Below, one piece after another: positions 1-5,353 of a stretch of 5,353 nt of DNA (position 1 is the first letter of the stretch; each line of letters begins with the position of its first letter). This DNA is from Acidimicrobiaceae bacterium (GTDB lineage Bacteria; Actinomycetota; Acidimicrobiia; Acidimicrobiales; Palsa-688), in assembly GCA_030838025.1 (NCBI GenBank), contig JAUTXM010000372.1, forward strand, positions 1-5,353. The letters are read 5' to 3'. Both the position numbers and the translations under genes were made by a program. The notes under the pieces are model-generated. The model saw only the letters and a program-made list of their open reading frames with translations, was not told the origin of the DNA and ran no database searches.

Positions 1-1751
1 CGCTGGGCCGCCTGGAAGACGGCGGCGCGACCTATCTGGTGGCCGAACGGGTCGAGCCGGGCCGCTCCGCCGGTGAGGTGCTGGCCGGCGTCCTCCCCAA
101 GCTGGTCGAGTCGCTGCGCTTCGAGCGCACCATGCGGTGGGGCGCCGGGCCGGTGGCCTTCAGTCGCCCGGTGCGCTGGTTGCTCGCGCTCGTGGGCGAC
201 GCCGTGGTCCCCTTCACGTACGGGAACCTGGTCAGTGGACGCGTGACCCGGGTGCTGCGCGACGACGAACCCCCGGCGTGCGACATCGTCGAGGCGTCCG
301 CCTACCCCACCGTCATGGCCGATCACGGGATCACCTGCGACGGCTCGGCGCGCCGAAGGATCATCGTCGATGAGGCGACCGCGCTGGCCGCCGGTGAGGG
401 GGGCGCCATCGACCCGGTCGCCGAGGCGGCGCTGATCGACGAGGTCACCGACCTGATCGAAAACCCGGTCGTGCTCCTGGGCCACTTCGATCAGCGCTAC
501 CTGGACCTGCCCCAAGAGGTGCTCAGCGTGGTCATGAAGAAGCACCAGCGCTACCTCCCGGTTCGCGCCGGCAACGGTGACCTGCTGCCGGCGTTCGTGG
601 CGGTGGCCAACGGCCCCATCGAGGTCGATGTGGTCCGGGCGGGCAACGAGAAGGTGCTCCGCGCCCGCTACGCCGACGCCGCCTTCTTCTTCGAGCGGGA
701 CCTGACCCGGCCGCTCGAGGAGTACCGGGCCGGGCTGGCGACGCTCACGTTCGAGGAACGCGCCGGCTCCATGTTGGACCGGGCCGAGCGCACCGCCCGC
801 GTCGCCGCCTGGCTGGCCGGTCAGCTCGGCCTGCCCGAGGATCAGCGCTCGATCCTCGACCGGGCGGCGTTTCTGGCCAAGGCCGACCTCGCCACCGAGA
901 TGGTGGTCGAGCTGTCCACCCTCGCAGGCCAGATGGGCCGCATCTACGCACTACGCCAGGGCGAGGCGCCCGAGGTGGCAGACGCCATCTTCGAGCACAC
1001 CCTCCCCCGCCAGGCCGGCGATCGCGTACCGGAGTCAACCGTCGGCGCCGTGTTGGCCATCGCCGATAGGGCCGACGCCCTGACGGCGCTGTTCGCGGTG
1101 GGGGCACAGCCGAGCGGCAGCGCCGATCCGTATGGTTTGCGCCGGGCGGCGTCGGGACTGGTCGCCATCGTGTTGGCCCACCAGTTGCCGGTCGACCTTC
1201 GGGCCCTCTTTGACGAGGCGGCCCGTCACCAGGCGGTCGCCATCACGCCCGCGGCCGCCGAGGAGCTGCTCGACTTCGTACGCCGCCGCCTCGAGCAGCG
1301 CCTGCTCGACGAAGGCCACCGGGCCGACCTGGTGCGAGCCGTCCTCGTCGTCGCCGACCGGCCCGCGGCTGGCGTGGCGACGCTGATCGAGTTGGAGGGC
1401 CTGCTCGCTGACGAGGGCTTTCGTACCGTCGCCACGGCCTACCGGCGTTCCCTCCGCATCGCCAAGGGCGTCGAGGCGGGGCCGGTCGACCCAGCCCGAT
1501 TCGAGGATCCGGCCGAGGCCGCGCTGTGGGACGCCTTCCAGGCGGTCGCCGCGGATCTCGGGTCGGCAACAACCCTCGGGCAGTTCGCCGGGCGGTTCGC
1601 GACCTTGGTCGATCCCATCAATGCCTTCTTCGAGCAGGTGCTCGTGATGGCCGAGGATCCCGACGTGCGGGCCAACCGCCTGCGGCTGCTGGCCCAGTTG
1701 GTGGCGCCGGGCGCCGCGTTCGTCGACTGGAACGCCATCGCCGACCTCTGA
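1..1751 (+). CDS. glyS: Glycyl-tRNA synthetase beta chain, 5'-truncated by window edge
   Basis: This cytoplasmic enzyme part works with the alpha chain to charge tRNA-Gly with glycine. The beta chain mainly binds the tRNA. The frame is open from base 3 with no stop, so the gene starts outside the window; the GTG at base 39 is internal. The 582 visible residues (numbered from base 3) show the family landmarks in order: RPVRW at 55-59, VMKKHQRYLPV at 177-187, VANGP at 201-205, GNEKVLRARYADAAFF from 214, the HD-like region with AKADLATEMV at 292-301, EHTLPRQAGD at 331-340, PSGSADPYGLRRAA at 370-383, and the C-terminal anticodon-binding helices with FFEQVLVM from 542 and NRLRLL at 558-563. A stand-alone beta chain is about 690 residues, so roughly 110 are missing. 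The upstream part could instead be a fused alpha domain, which this window cannot decide. The gene ends at TGA 1749-1751 and runs convergently towards the next gene. Confidence 0.96.
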   Translation, partial: LGRLEDGGATYLVAERVEPGRSAGEVLAGVLPKLVESLRFERTMRWGAGPVAFSRPVRWLLALVGDAVVPFTYGNLVSGRVTRVLRDDEPPACDIVEASAYPTVMADHGITCDGSARRRIIVDEATALAAGEGGAIDPVAEAALIDEVTDLIENPVVLLGHFDQRYLDLPQEVLSVVMKKHQRYLPVRAGNGDLLPAFVAVANGPIEVDVVRAGNEKVLRARYADAAFFFERDLTRPLEEYRAGLATLTFEERAGSMLDRAERTARVAAWLAGQLGLPEDQRSILDRAAFLAKADLATEMVVELSTLAGQMGRIYALRQGEAPEVADAIFEHTLPRQAGDRVPESTVGAVLAIADRADALTALFAVGAQPSGSADPYGLRRAASGLVAIVLAHQLPVDLRALFDEAARHQAVAITPAAAEELLDFVRRRLEQRLLDEGHRADLVRAVLVVADRPAAGVATLIELEGLLADEGFRTVATAYRRSLRIAKGVEAGPVDPARFEDPAEAALWDAFQAVAADLGSATTLGQFAGRFATLVDPINAFFEQVLVMAEDPDVRANRLRLLAQLVAPGAAFVDWNAIADL

Positions 1752-1754
1752 CCG

Positions 1755-1839
1755 GCGGGCCGGGCCAGGCGCAGCGGGCCGTGCCAGCGCGCCGGGCCGT
1801 GCCGCCGCGGCGGGCCGGGCCGGCGCGGCCGGCCGTACC
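1755..1839. repeat. Degenerate 18-bp GC-rich tandem repeat, about 4.5-5 copies
   Basis: Just after the glyS stop codon the motif CGGGCC recurs with its first base at 1756, 1775, 1793 and 1811, followed by a diverged copy (CCGGCCGTACC) at 1829. The steps are 19, 18, 18 and 18 bases. The core reads about CGGGCCGTGCC, with a GC-rich spacer (often GCGC) to the next copy. Because 18 is a multiple of three, shadow frames across it show a six-residue periodic Arg/Pro/Ala pattern; I do not regard these as coding. The units are partly self-complementary (GGCC, GCGC), so transcripts could fold strongly. It lies between two convergent genes. A structural, terminating or neutral slippage-derived role is possible, and the sequence does not distinguish them. 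Confidence 0.75.
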
Positions 1840-1840
1840 A

Positions 1841-1855
1841 AGCAGGGAACCTGCT
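1841..1855. other. Short perfect hairpin in the glyS/ddn-like convergent gap
   Basis: AGCAGG at 1841-1846 pairs exactly with CCTGCT at 1850-1855 around a GAA loop. It lies just after the tandem repeat, about 90 bases past the glyS stop. No T-run follows on either strand, so it is not a canonical intrinsic terminator. It could still help end or protect transcripts from either side. Confidence 0.35.
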
Positions 1856-1893
1856 GCCAGAACAGCACGGTGCCGCCCCGCCCCGCCTGGCCC

Positions 1894-1907
1894 CCCGCTC
1901 AGGCGGG
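1894..1907. other. GC-rich hairpin spanning the stop codon of the Ddn-like gene
   Basis: CCCGC at 1894-1898 pairs with GCGGG at 1903-1907 around a four-base TCAG loop. The loop contains the minus-strand stop codon (1901 to 1899). No T-run follows on either strand. It may contribute to termination between the convergent genes, but a five-base GC stem is easily found by chance at this base composition. Confidence 0.25.
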
Positions 1908-2327
1908 TTCGAGGATCACCACGGGGATGTTGCGGTCGGTCTTGGTCTGGTAGCCGGCGTAGCCCTGGTAGGCCGAGACGATGCGGGGCCACAGTTCCGC
2001 CTTCTCCTCGGGGCTGGCGGTGCGGGCAATCATCGCCTGGGTGCGCCCCGAGGTGGTCGCCGTCGCATGCGGGTCCTGAAGCAGGTTGAGATACCACGCC
2101 GGGTGCTGTTCGGCCCCCCCGTTGGAGGCCACCAGCACGATCCGGTCGCCGTCACGAACGGGGCTGGTCAGCATGGTGTCGCGGCGCTGGCCCGACTTGC
2201 GGCCAGTCGTGGTCAGCTTGACCACCGGCATTCCCATGGCCCGCCCGCCCACCCGGCCCTTCGATACCTCGAACACCCGGCGGTGGGCGCCGGTCACCGC
2301 TCGCTGGATCGTCCGTTGGAGGTTCAT
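1899..2327 (-). CDS. Nitroreductase-family deazaflavin (F420)-dependent oxidoreductase, Ddn-like
   Basis: Predicted 142-residue member of the Ddn/FDOR-A family: small split-barrel proteins that bind coenzyme F420 and pass its hydride to quinones, nitroaromatics or other small molecules. The protein shows the expected signatures in order: TTTGRKSGQRRDTML from about residue 39 (phosphate/F420-binding region), the barrel strand IVLVASNGG at 63-71, HPAWYLNLL at 75-83, and the C-terminal YQTKTDRNIPVVILEP at 126-141. The length matches the family. I place the start at ATG 2327 because the family N-terminus (MNLQ...) begins there. The frame is open far upstream to 2996, but that part is antisense to another gene. 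The start has no strong Shine-Dalgarno. The gene is convergent with glyS and divergent from the three-gene unit at 2427, 99 bases away. The substrate is unknown. The family assignment is firm; use of F420 is inferred from it. Confidence 0.92.
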   Translation of the reverse strand: MNLQRTIQRAVTGAHRRVFEVSKGRVGGRAMGMPVVKLTTTGRKSGQRRDTMLTSPVRDGDRIVLVASNGGAEQHPAWYLNLLQDPHATATTSGRTQAMIARTASPEEKAELWPRIVSAYQGYAGYQTKTDRNIPVVILEPA

Positions 2328-2345
2328 CGCCCACGACGCTACGCG

Positions 2346-2372
2346 GTCGATCCCGGGGAAAAGGGGGTCGAC
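2346..2372. promoter_or_regulatory. Imperfect inverted repeat, candidate operator
   Basis: GTCGATCCC at 2346-2354 pairs with GGGGTCGAC at 2364-2372. Eight of nine positions are Watson-Crick and one is a T-G pair; the central nine bases are GGGGAAAAG. It lies 19 bases upstream of the Ddn-like start codon and 54 bases upstream of the plus-strand start. A dyad here could bind a dimeric regulator acting on both genes, or form an RNA hairpin in the leader of one. No regulator gene lies in the window, and a chance match in GC-rich DNA is possible. Confidence 0.35.
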
Positions 2373-2413
2373 TGGGCCGAACGGCGCCACCCCGGGCAGA
2401 ATCGGTACCGCTG

Positions 2414-2421
2414 AAAGGAGG
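2414..2421 (+). promoter_or_regulatory. Perfect Shine-Dalgarno (AAAGGAGG) of the membrane-protein gene
   Basis: AAAGGAGG lies five bases before the ATG at 2427. It is an unusually complete match to the anti-Shine-Dalgarno end of 16S rRNA. It fixes this start and suggests strong initiation at the first gene of the coupled trio. The two downstream genes lack comparable sites and probably rely on translational coupling. Confidence 0.85.
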
Positions 2422-2426
2422 CCGTC

Positions 2427-2966
2427 ATGGCCAGGAGCCGGGCAACGAAGAAGCCAGCGCTGTCGCCCCTCGGGGCACTGGCGCGAGGCGCCATCGCCGG
2501 GGCGGTGGGGACGGTCGCCCTGGATGCGGCCAACTACGCCCAGTACCGGGCCGGCGGCGGGCAGCTCAAGGCGCTGCAGTGGGAGTTCGCCGAGGGCTTG
2601 GACTCCTGGGATGACGCCCCGGCGCCGGCGCAGGTCGGCAAGCGCTTGTACGAGGGCCTGTTCCAGAAGGAGTTGCCGCCGAGCTCGGCCCGCCTGGTCA
2701 ACAACGTGACCCACTGGGCCTACGGGACACTCTGGGGCGCCCAGTACGGCGTGGTCGCGGCGTCGACCCGACCGCGACGGTTGCAGGGCCCGTTGTTCGG
2801 CACCTTGGTGTGGCTGTCGGGCTACGTCGTGCTGCCGCTGGCCAAGTTGTACGAGCCAATCTGGAACTACGACGGCAAGACGCTGGCGAAGGACTGGTCG
2901 GGCCATCTGGCATACGGCACGACCACCGCAGCCGCCTTCCGACTGCTCTCGATGGGCGGGAACTGA
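2427..2966 (+). CDS. Uncharacterised small membrane protein, YagU/DUF1440-like architecture
   Basis: A 179-residue protein of unknown function. A basic N-terminus is followed by a Gly/Ala-rich hydrophobic stretch at about 15-37 (GAIAGAVGTVALDAA). A polar segment at about 45-90 carries the acidic patch EGLDSWDDAP. Further hydrophobic stretches follow at about 92-112, 120-142 and 158-174, consistent with three or four membrane helices. The motif H-x-A-Y-G-T occurs twice, at 96-101 (HWAYGT) and 160-165 (HLAYGT), suggesting an internal repeat or paired functional histidines. The overall pattern recalls YagU/DUF1440-type inner-membrane proteins and similar actinobacterial hypotheticals, but I cannot confirm the family. 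The start is secured by a perfect Shine-Dalgarno. The stop TGA (2964-2966) shares its last base with the next gene's ATG, so the two are coupled. That the gene is real is well supported; its role is not known. Confidence 0.85.
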   Translation: MARSRATKKPALSPLGALARGAIAGAVGTVALDAANYAQYRAGGGQLKALQWEFAEGLDSWDDAPAPAQVGKRLYEGLFQKELPPSSARLVNNVTHWAYGTLWGAQYGVVAASTRPRRLQGPLFGTLVWLSGYVVLPLAKLYEPIWNYDGKTLAKDWSGHLAYGTTTAAAFRLLSMGGN

Positions 2967-3691
2967 TGGCCGAGCTGGTGTGGATCTCGGGCGCATCGGG
3001 CGGCATCGGGCGCGCCCTGGTCGAATCGGTGCCGTGGCCCTCGGCCCGGATCATCGGGATCAGCCGCAGCGCCGCCGCAGGCAGCGAACACCTGGCCGCC
3101 GACCTCACCGACCCGGCCGGGTGGGACGACGTCGATGCCTCGTTCCGGCGGGAGCTGGCCGCCTACGAGGGTGACCGGGTGGTATTCATCCACGCCGCGG
3201 GAACGCTGGAGCCGATGGGGTTCGCAGGCGAGGTCGATACCGCCTCCTACCGGCGCAACGTGATGCTCAACGCGGCGGCGCCGCAGGTGTTGGGCCACAT
3301 GTTCCTGGCCGCCGCGGCTCACTGCGGCGGGGCCCGGCGCCACCTGGTCATTCTGACCTCGGGCGCGGCCCGCAGCGTCTATCCCGGCTGGTCGTCCTAC
3401 GGGGCGGCCAAGGCGGCGGTCGACCAGTGGGTGCGCAATGTCGGCGCCGAGCAGGAGCTGCGGGGCGGTACCCAGGTACTGGCCGTGGCCCCAGGAACGG
3501 TGGACACCGGCATGCAGGCGCAGATCCGTGCCACGGCCGAGGACGACTTTCCGCAGCGCCAGAAGTTCCTCGACCTCCACGAGGCAGGCAAACTGACGCC
3601 GCCGGCGCAAGCGGCGGCCAAGACCTGGCGGCTCCTCGACGCCGGCCTGCCCAACGGCAGCGTGGTCGATCTGCGCGATCTGCCGGCGTGA
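2966..3691 (+). CDS. SDR-family NADP(H) oxidoreductase, sepiapterin/benzil reductase (YueD)-like
   Basis: A 241-residue classical short-chain dehydrogenase/reductase that should reduce a carbonyl (or oxidise an alcohol) in the cytoplasm. The cofactor loop SGASGGIGRA is at 8-17, SRS at 33-35 supplies an Arg (34) favouring NADPH, DLTD is at 46-49, and HAAGT at 76-80 replaces the usual NNAG. The catalytic set is complete: Asn102, Ser132, Tyr145 and Lys149 (YGAAK), then VAPGTVDTGMQAQIR from 174. The run SGAARSVYPGWSSYGAAKAA and the C-terminal GSVVDLRDL resemble the sepiapterin reductase/benzil reductase (YueD) branch; this is by recollection of the family, and the substrate is not established. 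The frame is open upstream to 2810, but the start is set at ATG 2966 because the SDR fold begins there and it overlaps the preceding stop by one base. The only ribosome-binding hint is a weak GGGCGGGA at 2954-2961. The 3' end overlaps the next gene by four bases. Confidence 0.93.
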   Translation: MAELVWISGASGGIGRALVESVPWPSARIIGISRSAAAGSEHLAADLTDPAGWDDVDASFRRELAAYEGDRVVFIHAAGTLEPMGFAGEVDTASYRRNVMLNAAAPQVLGHMFLAAAAHCGGARRHLVILTSGAARSVYPGWSSYGAAKAAVDQWVRNVGAEQELRGGTQVLAVAPGTVDTGMQAQIRATAEDDFPQRQKFLDLHEAGKLTPPAQAAAKTWRLLDAGLPNGSVVDLRDLPA

Positions 3692-4311
3692 CCGCGAGCT
3701 CCGCCGAGGTCCGGCAATCCTTCTCGGCCGCCGCCGCCGGGTTCGTGTCGGTCGTATCGGCGATCGACGGTTCCGCGTGGGATCTCGCCGGCCTCGGGGT
3801 GTGGACGGTGCGGGACCTGGTCGGCCACGCCAGCCGGGCGCTGGCGGTCCTCGAGGTGTACCTGGCCGAGCCGGCGGCCGAGATTCGCTTCCGTAGCCCG
3901 CTCGAGTACCTGTTGGGGCTGAAACACCCGTCGGTCGACCACCGCTTGGTCGCCGAGCGGGGTCGGGCGGCGGGCCAGGCCTTAGGCGCATCCCCGGCCG
4001 GGGCCGTGCGGGCGCTGGCCGAGCGGGCAACGACGCTGGTGACGACCACACCGGACGAGGCGACACTGACGACCCCATTCGGCGGGGCCACCCTGCTGGC
4101 CTATCTGCCGACGCGGACCTTTGAGCTGACGGTCCATACCCTTGACCTGGTGGACGCGCTCGGGGTCGAGGCCCCGCGGGGCCTGGACGGGCCGGTCGCG
4201 GCGAGCCTCGAGCTGGCGGCCGCGGCTGCCGGTCGCGGCGCCGCCCGCGCCGATGTGTTGCTGGCGTTGGCGGGGCGGCGGGGCCTGCCCCCGGGCTTCA
4301 GCGTCGTGTAG
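3688..4311 (+). CDS. Maleylpyruvate isomerase/DinB-like (TIGR03083-type) metal-binding protein
   Basis: A 207-residue protein resembling the mycothiol-dependent maleylpyruvate isomerase N-terminal family of the DinB/YfiT superfamily. These are four-helix bundles that bind a divalent metal and often act as thiol-dependent transferases or isomerases. The family signature WTVRDLVGHASRAL is at 39-52 and RTFELTVHTLDLVDALG at 143-159. His47, Glu146 and His150 match the H...ExxxH metal triad known in MDMPI. The C-terminal part is Ala-rich and helical. The start is GTG at 3688, giving a four-base GTGA overlap with the SDR stop. The frame is open back to 3427, but that part lies inside the SDR gene and lacks family sequence. 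No Shine-Dalgarno is visible, so translation is probably coupled. It ends at TAG 4309-4311, directly against the opposing gene's stop. Mycothiol use is inferred and the substrate is unknown. Confidence 0.88.
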   Translation: MTASSAEVRQSFSAAAAGFVSVVSAIDGSAWDLAGLGVWTVRDLVGHASRALAVLEVYLAEPAAEIRFRSPLEYLLGLKHPSVDHRLVAERGRAAGQALGASPAGAVRALAERATTLVTTTPDEATLTTPFGGATLLAYLPTRTFELTVHTLDLVDALGVEAPRGLDGPVAASLELAAAAAGRGAARADVLLALAGRRGLPPGFSVV

Positions 4312-5353
4312 TCAGGCGTGGCTGTTGGCAAGCACCCGGAGTGCCAGCAGGGCGGCGGCGATCGAGACCGGCACCAGGACCACGCCGATTTTGGACACGG
4401 TCATCACCGACGGCCGGGCGTCGACGCTGCGGGCCGCCCGGAACCACAACAAGGCCGACAGGGACCCGGTCACGGCCAGGTTGGGGCCCAGGTCGAGGCC
4501 GATCAGCAACGCCCGGGGATGGGCGGCGCCGTGGGCGCTGAACAACGCCGCCGCGGGCAGATTGTTGAGGATGACCGCGCCCAGGGCTCCGATAGCGGCG
4601 GACTCCCATGCGGTGGCATGGCTCATGAGCCGGCCCGGCCCTGACCAGGTCCCGGCCAGCGTCCCCAGCGCCGCCGCCAGCCCGAACAGACCCACCAGGG
4701 CCGCGGCGTCGACCGTGGCACCAAGCTCCGCGATGGGCAGACGGCGCTGGAGGACCCGAACGGCGACCGCTGCCAGACCAACGGCCAAGACCGGGAGGGC
4801 GGCGGACGGAAGGACGATGATGGCCAGGGCCGCCAGGGCGGCGGCCGCGGTTCCGAGCCATCCGCCCGCGATCGGCCGTGGTGGGTCAGGGGACTTGGGC
4901 GGGGCGGCAACGGTACGCAGGCGAAGCAACACCACCGCGGCCGTGACCGCGATCGCCGCCAGCCATGCCGGGAACATCCGGGCCGCGAACGCCGCCCCCG
5001 AGATGTGCTCCTGGCCCAGCACCAGCAGGTTGGTGAGGTTGGAGCCGGGCAGTAGCAGCGAGGCGGCGTTGGCCATGAGCAGCGAGCCCAGCAGGAACGG
5101 CTCCTCGGGGACCCCGCGGCGGCGGGCCGCCAGGACCAGAACCGGCGTCAGGAAGGCCACCGACGTGTCCAGGTTGAGCACCGCGGTAACCACGGCCGCC
5201 AAAGCCAGCAGCACGACGAGGAGCGCCGCGGCACCGCCCCGCACCCGGGCCGCCGCCCCGGCAACGCGGTCGAACGCCCCCTCTTCATTGGCGACCCAGC
5301 CGATCAGGAGCAACACGGCCACGAGAACGAAAGGAGGCCACGTCCGGGACGCG
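4312..5353 (-). CDS. ArsB-like (arsenite/ion transporter superfamily) permease, 5'-truncated by window edge
   Basis: A polytopic membrane permease of the ArsB/NhaD/SLC13-type ion transporter superfamily. The frame is open to the right edge, so the GTG at 5322 is probably not the true start: the ten extra residues upstream (ASRTWPPFVL) continue the first visible helix. Of 346 visible residues, hydrophobic segments lie at about 5-21, 41-58, 62-76, 88-110, 128-146, 163-200, 217-234, 248-262, 280-304 and 320-341. A Pro-rich loop at 151-160 divides two halves. Signature stretches are TAVLNLDTSV at 56-65, LPGSNLTNLL at 101-110, NNLPA at 263-267 and LGPNLAVTGSL at 288-298. The paired Asn-containing motifs fit the inverted-repeat plan of this fold. 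Full-length relatives have about 400-430 residues, so perhaps 55-85 are missing. Arsenite/antimonite export is the best-known role, but no arsR, arsC or arsA lies in the window, so another anion or metabolite is possible. The gene is convergent with the three-gene unit. Confidence 0.88.
   Translation of the reverse strand, partial: ASRTWPPFVLVAVLLLIGWVANEEGAFDRVAGAAARVRGGAAALLVVLLALAAVVTAVLNLDTSVAFLTPVLVLAARRRGVPEEPFLLGSLLMANAASLLLPGSNLTNLLVLGQEHISGAAFAARMFPAWLAAIAVTAAVVLLRLRTVAAPPKSPDPPRPIAGGWLGTAAAALAALAIIVLPSAALPVLAVGLAAVAVRVLQRRLPIAELGATVDAAALVGLFGLAAALGTLAGTWSGPGRLMSHATAWESAAIGALGAVILNNLPAAALFSAHGAAHPRALLIGLDLGPNLAVTGSLSALLWFRAARSVDARPSVMTVSKIGVVLVPVSIAAALLALRVLANSHA

Larger units (their letters stand above)
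2328..2426. promoter_or_regulatory. Divergent intergenic region, likely promoters for both directions
   Basis: These 99 bases separate the start of the Ddn-like gene (minus strand) from the start of the three-gene unit (plus strand), so both promoters, or their proximal parts, should lie here. I see no convincing -35/-10 pair on either strand. CAGAAT at 2397-2402 and its minus-strand counterpart are only weak -10 candidates. The region also contains an inverted repeat at 2346-2372, listed separately. The assignment rests mainly on gene layout. Confidence 0.5.

Noticed and set aside
1755..1839. The short tandem repeat as a CRISPR array
   Set aside because: The 18-base period leaves no room for separate spacers, the copies are degenerate, and no cas gene is nearby.
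1035..1868. 277-residue open frame on the minus strand opposite the end of glyS
   Set aside because: It is antisense to a strongly conserved glyS region. Its N-terminal part is just the 18-bp repeat translated as Arg/Pro/Ala periodicity, and no domain is recognisable.
1526..2089. 187-residue plus-strand frame crossing the glyS end, the repeat and the Ddn-like gene
   Set aside because: It overlaps two real genes out of frame and consists of Arg/Pro/Gly-rich sequence. The periodic part is explained by the tandem repeat being a multiple of three.
2328..2996. N-terminal extension of the Ddn-like protein up to 2996
   Set aside because: The extension is antisense to the membrane-protein gene, shows no family sequence, and would make the protein more than twice the usual length. 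The ATG at 2327 fits the family start.
2867..4078. 403-residue open frame on the minus strand opposite the SDR and MDMPI-like genes
   Set aside because: It lies antisense to two well-supported genes, has Arg/Pro/Gly-rich low-complexity composition and no recognisable domain. Long antisense frames are expected at this G+C content.
4312..5322. GTG at 5322 as the true start of the ArsB-like permease
   Set aside because: The frame stays open to the window edge with matching hydrophobic sequence upstream, and the protein would lack the first part of the fold. Truncation by the window is simpler.

Overview
The window is about 70% G+C, densely coded, and reads as an ordinary chromosomal stretch of a high-GC actinobacterium. 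Two genes support this: a deazaflavin (F420)-dependent oxidoreductase of the Ddn type and a protein of the mycothiol-dependent maleylpyruvate isomerase (MDMPI)/DinB superfamily, both typical of Actinobacteria. The glycyl-tRNA synthetase is the bacterial alpha/beta type, not the single-chain dimeric type used by most well-known actinobacteria. That points to a deep-branching lineage such as Acidimicrobiia. This placement is an inference from gene content and remembered sequence character, not from a search.

Layout: (1) 1-1751, plus strand, the C-terminal ~582 residues of the glycyl-tRNA synthetase beta chain (glyS), cut by the left edge. (2) 1752-1898, a convergent intergenic stretch with a degenerate 18-bp GC-rich tandem repeat and two small hairpins. 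(3) 1899-2327, minus strand, a 142-residue Ddn-family F420-dependent oxidoreductase. (4) 2328-2426, a divergent intergenic region carrying an imperfect inverted repeat and, at its right end, a perfect Shine-Dalgarno sequence. (5) 2427-4311, plus strand, three tightly coupled genes: an uncharacterised small membrane protein, a short-chain dehydrogenase/reductase (SDR) resembling sepiapterin/benzil reductases (YueD-like), and an MDMPI/DinB-like metalloprotein. The junctions overlap by 1 nt and 4 nt. (6) 4312-5353, minus strand, most of an ArsB-like ion permease cut by the right edge. It meets the preceding gene stop-to-stop with no base between them.

How the genes work together: the three coupled plus-strand genes almost certainly form one transcription unit, perhaps sharing a divergent control region with the Ddn-like gene. 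An F420-dependent reductase, an NADPH-type SDR and a thiol/DinB-like protein side by side suggest small-molecule redox or detoxification chemistry, but no substrate can be named from sequence. The glyS and ArsB-like genes look like unrelated neighbours.

There is no rRNA, tRNA, CRISPR array, insertion sequence, phage gene or toxin-antitoxin pair that I can support. No gene-free stretch exceeds 150 bases. I found no convincing novel system. The most unusual items are the 18-bp tandem repeat, the uncharacterised membrane protein with its duplicated H-x-A-Y-G-T motif, and the zero-gap convergent stop codons.
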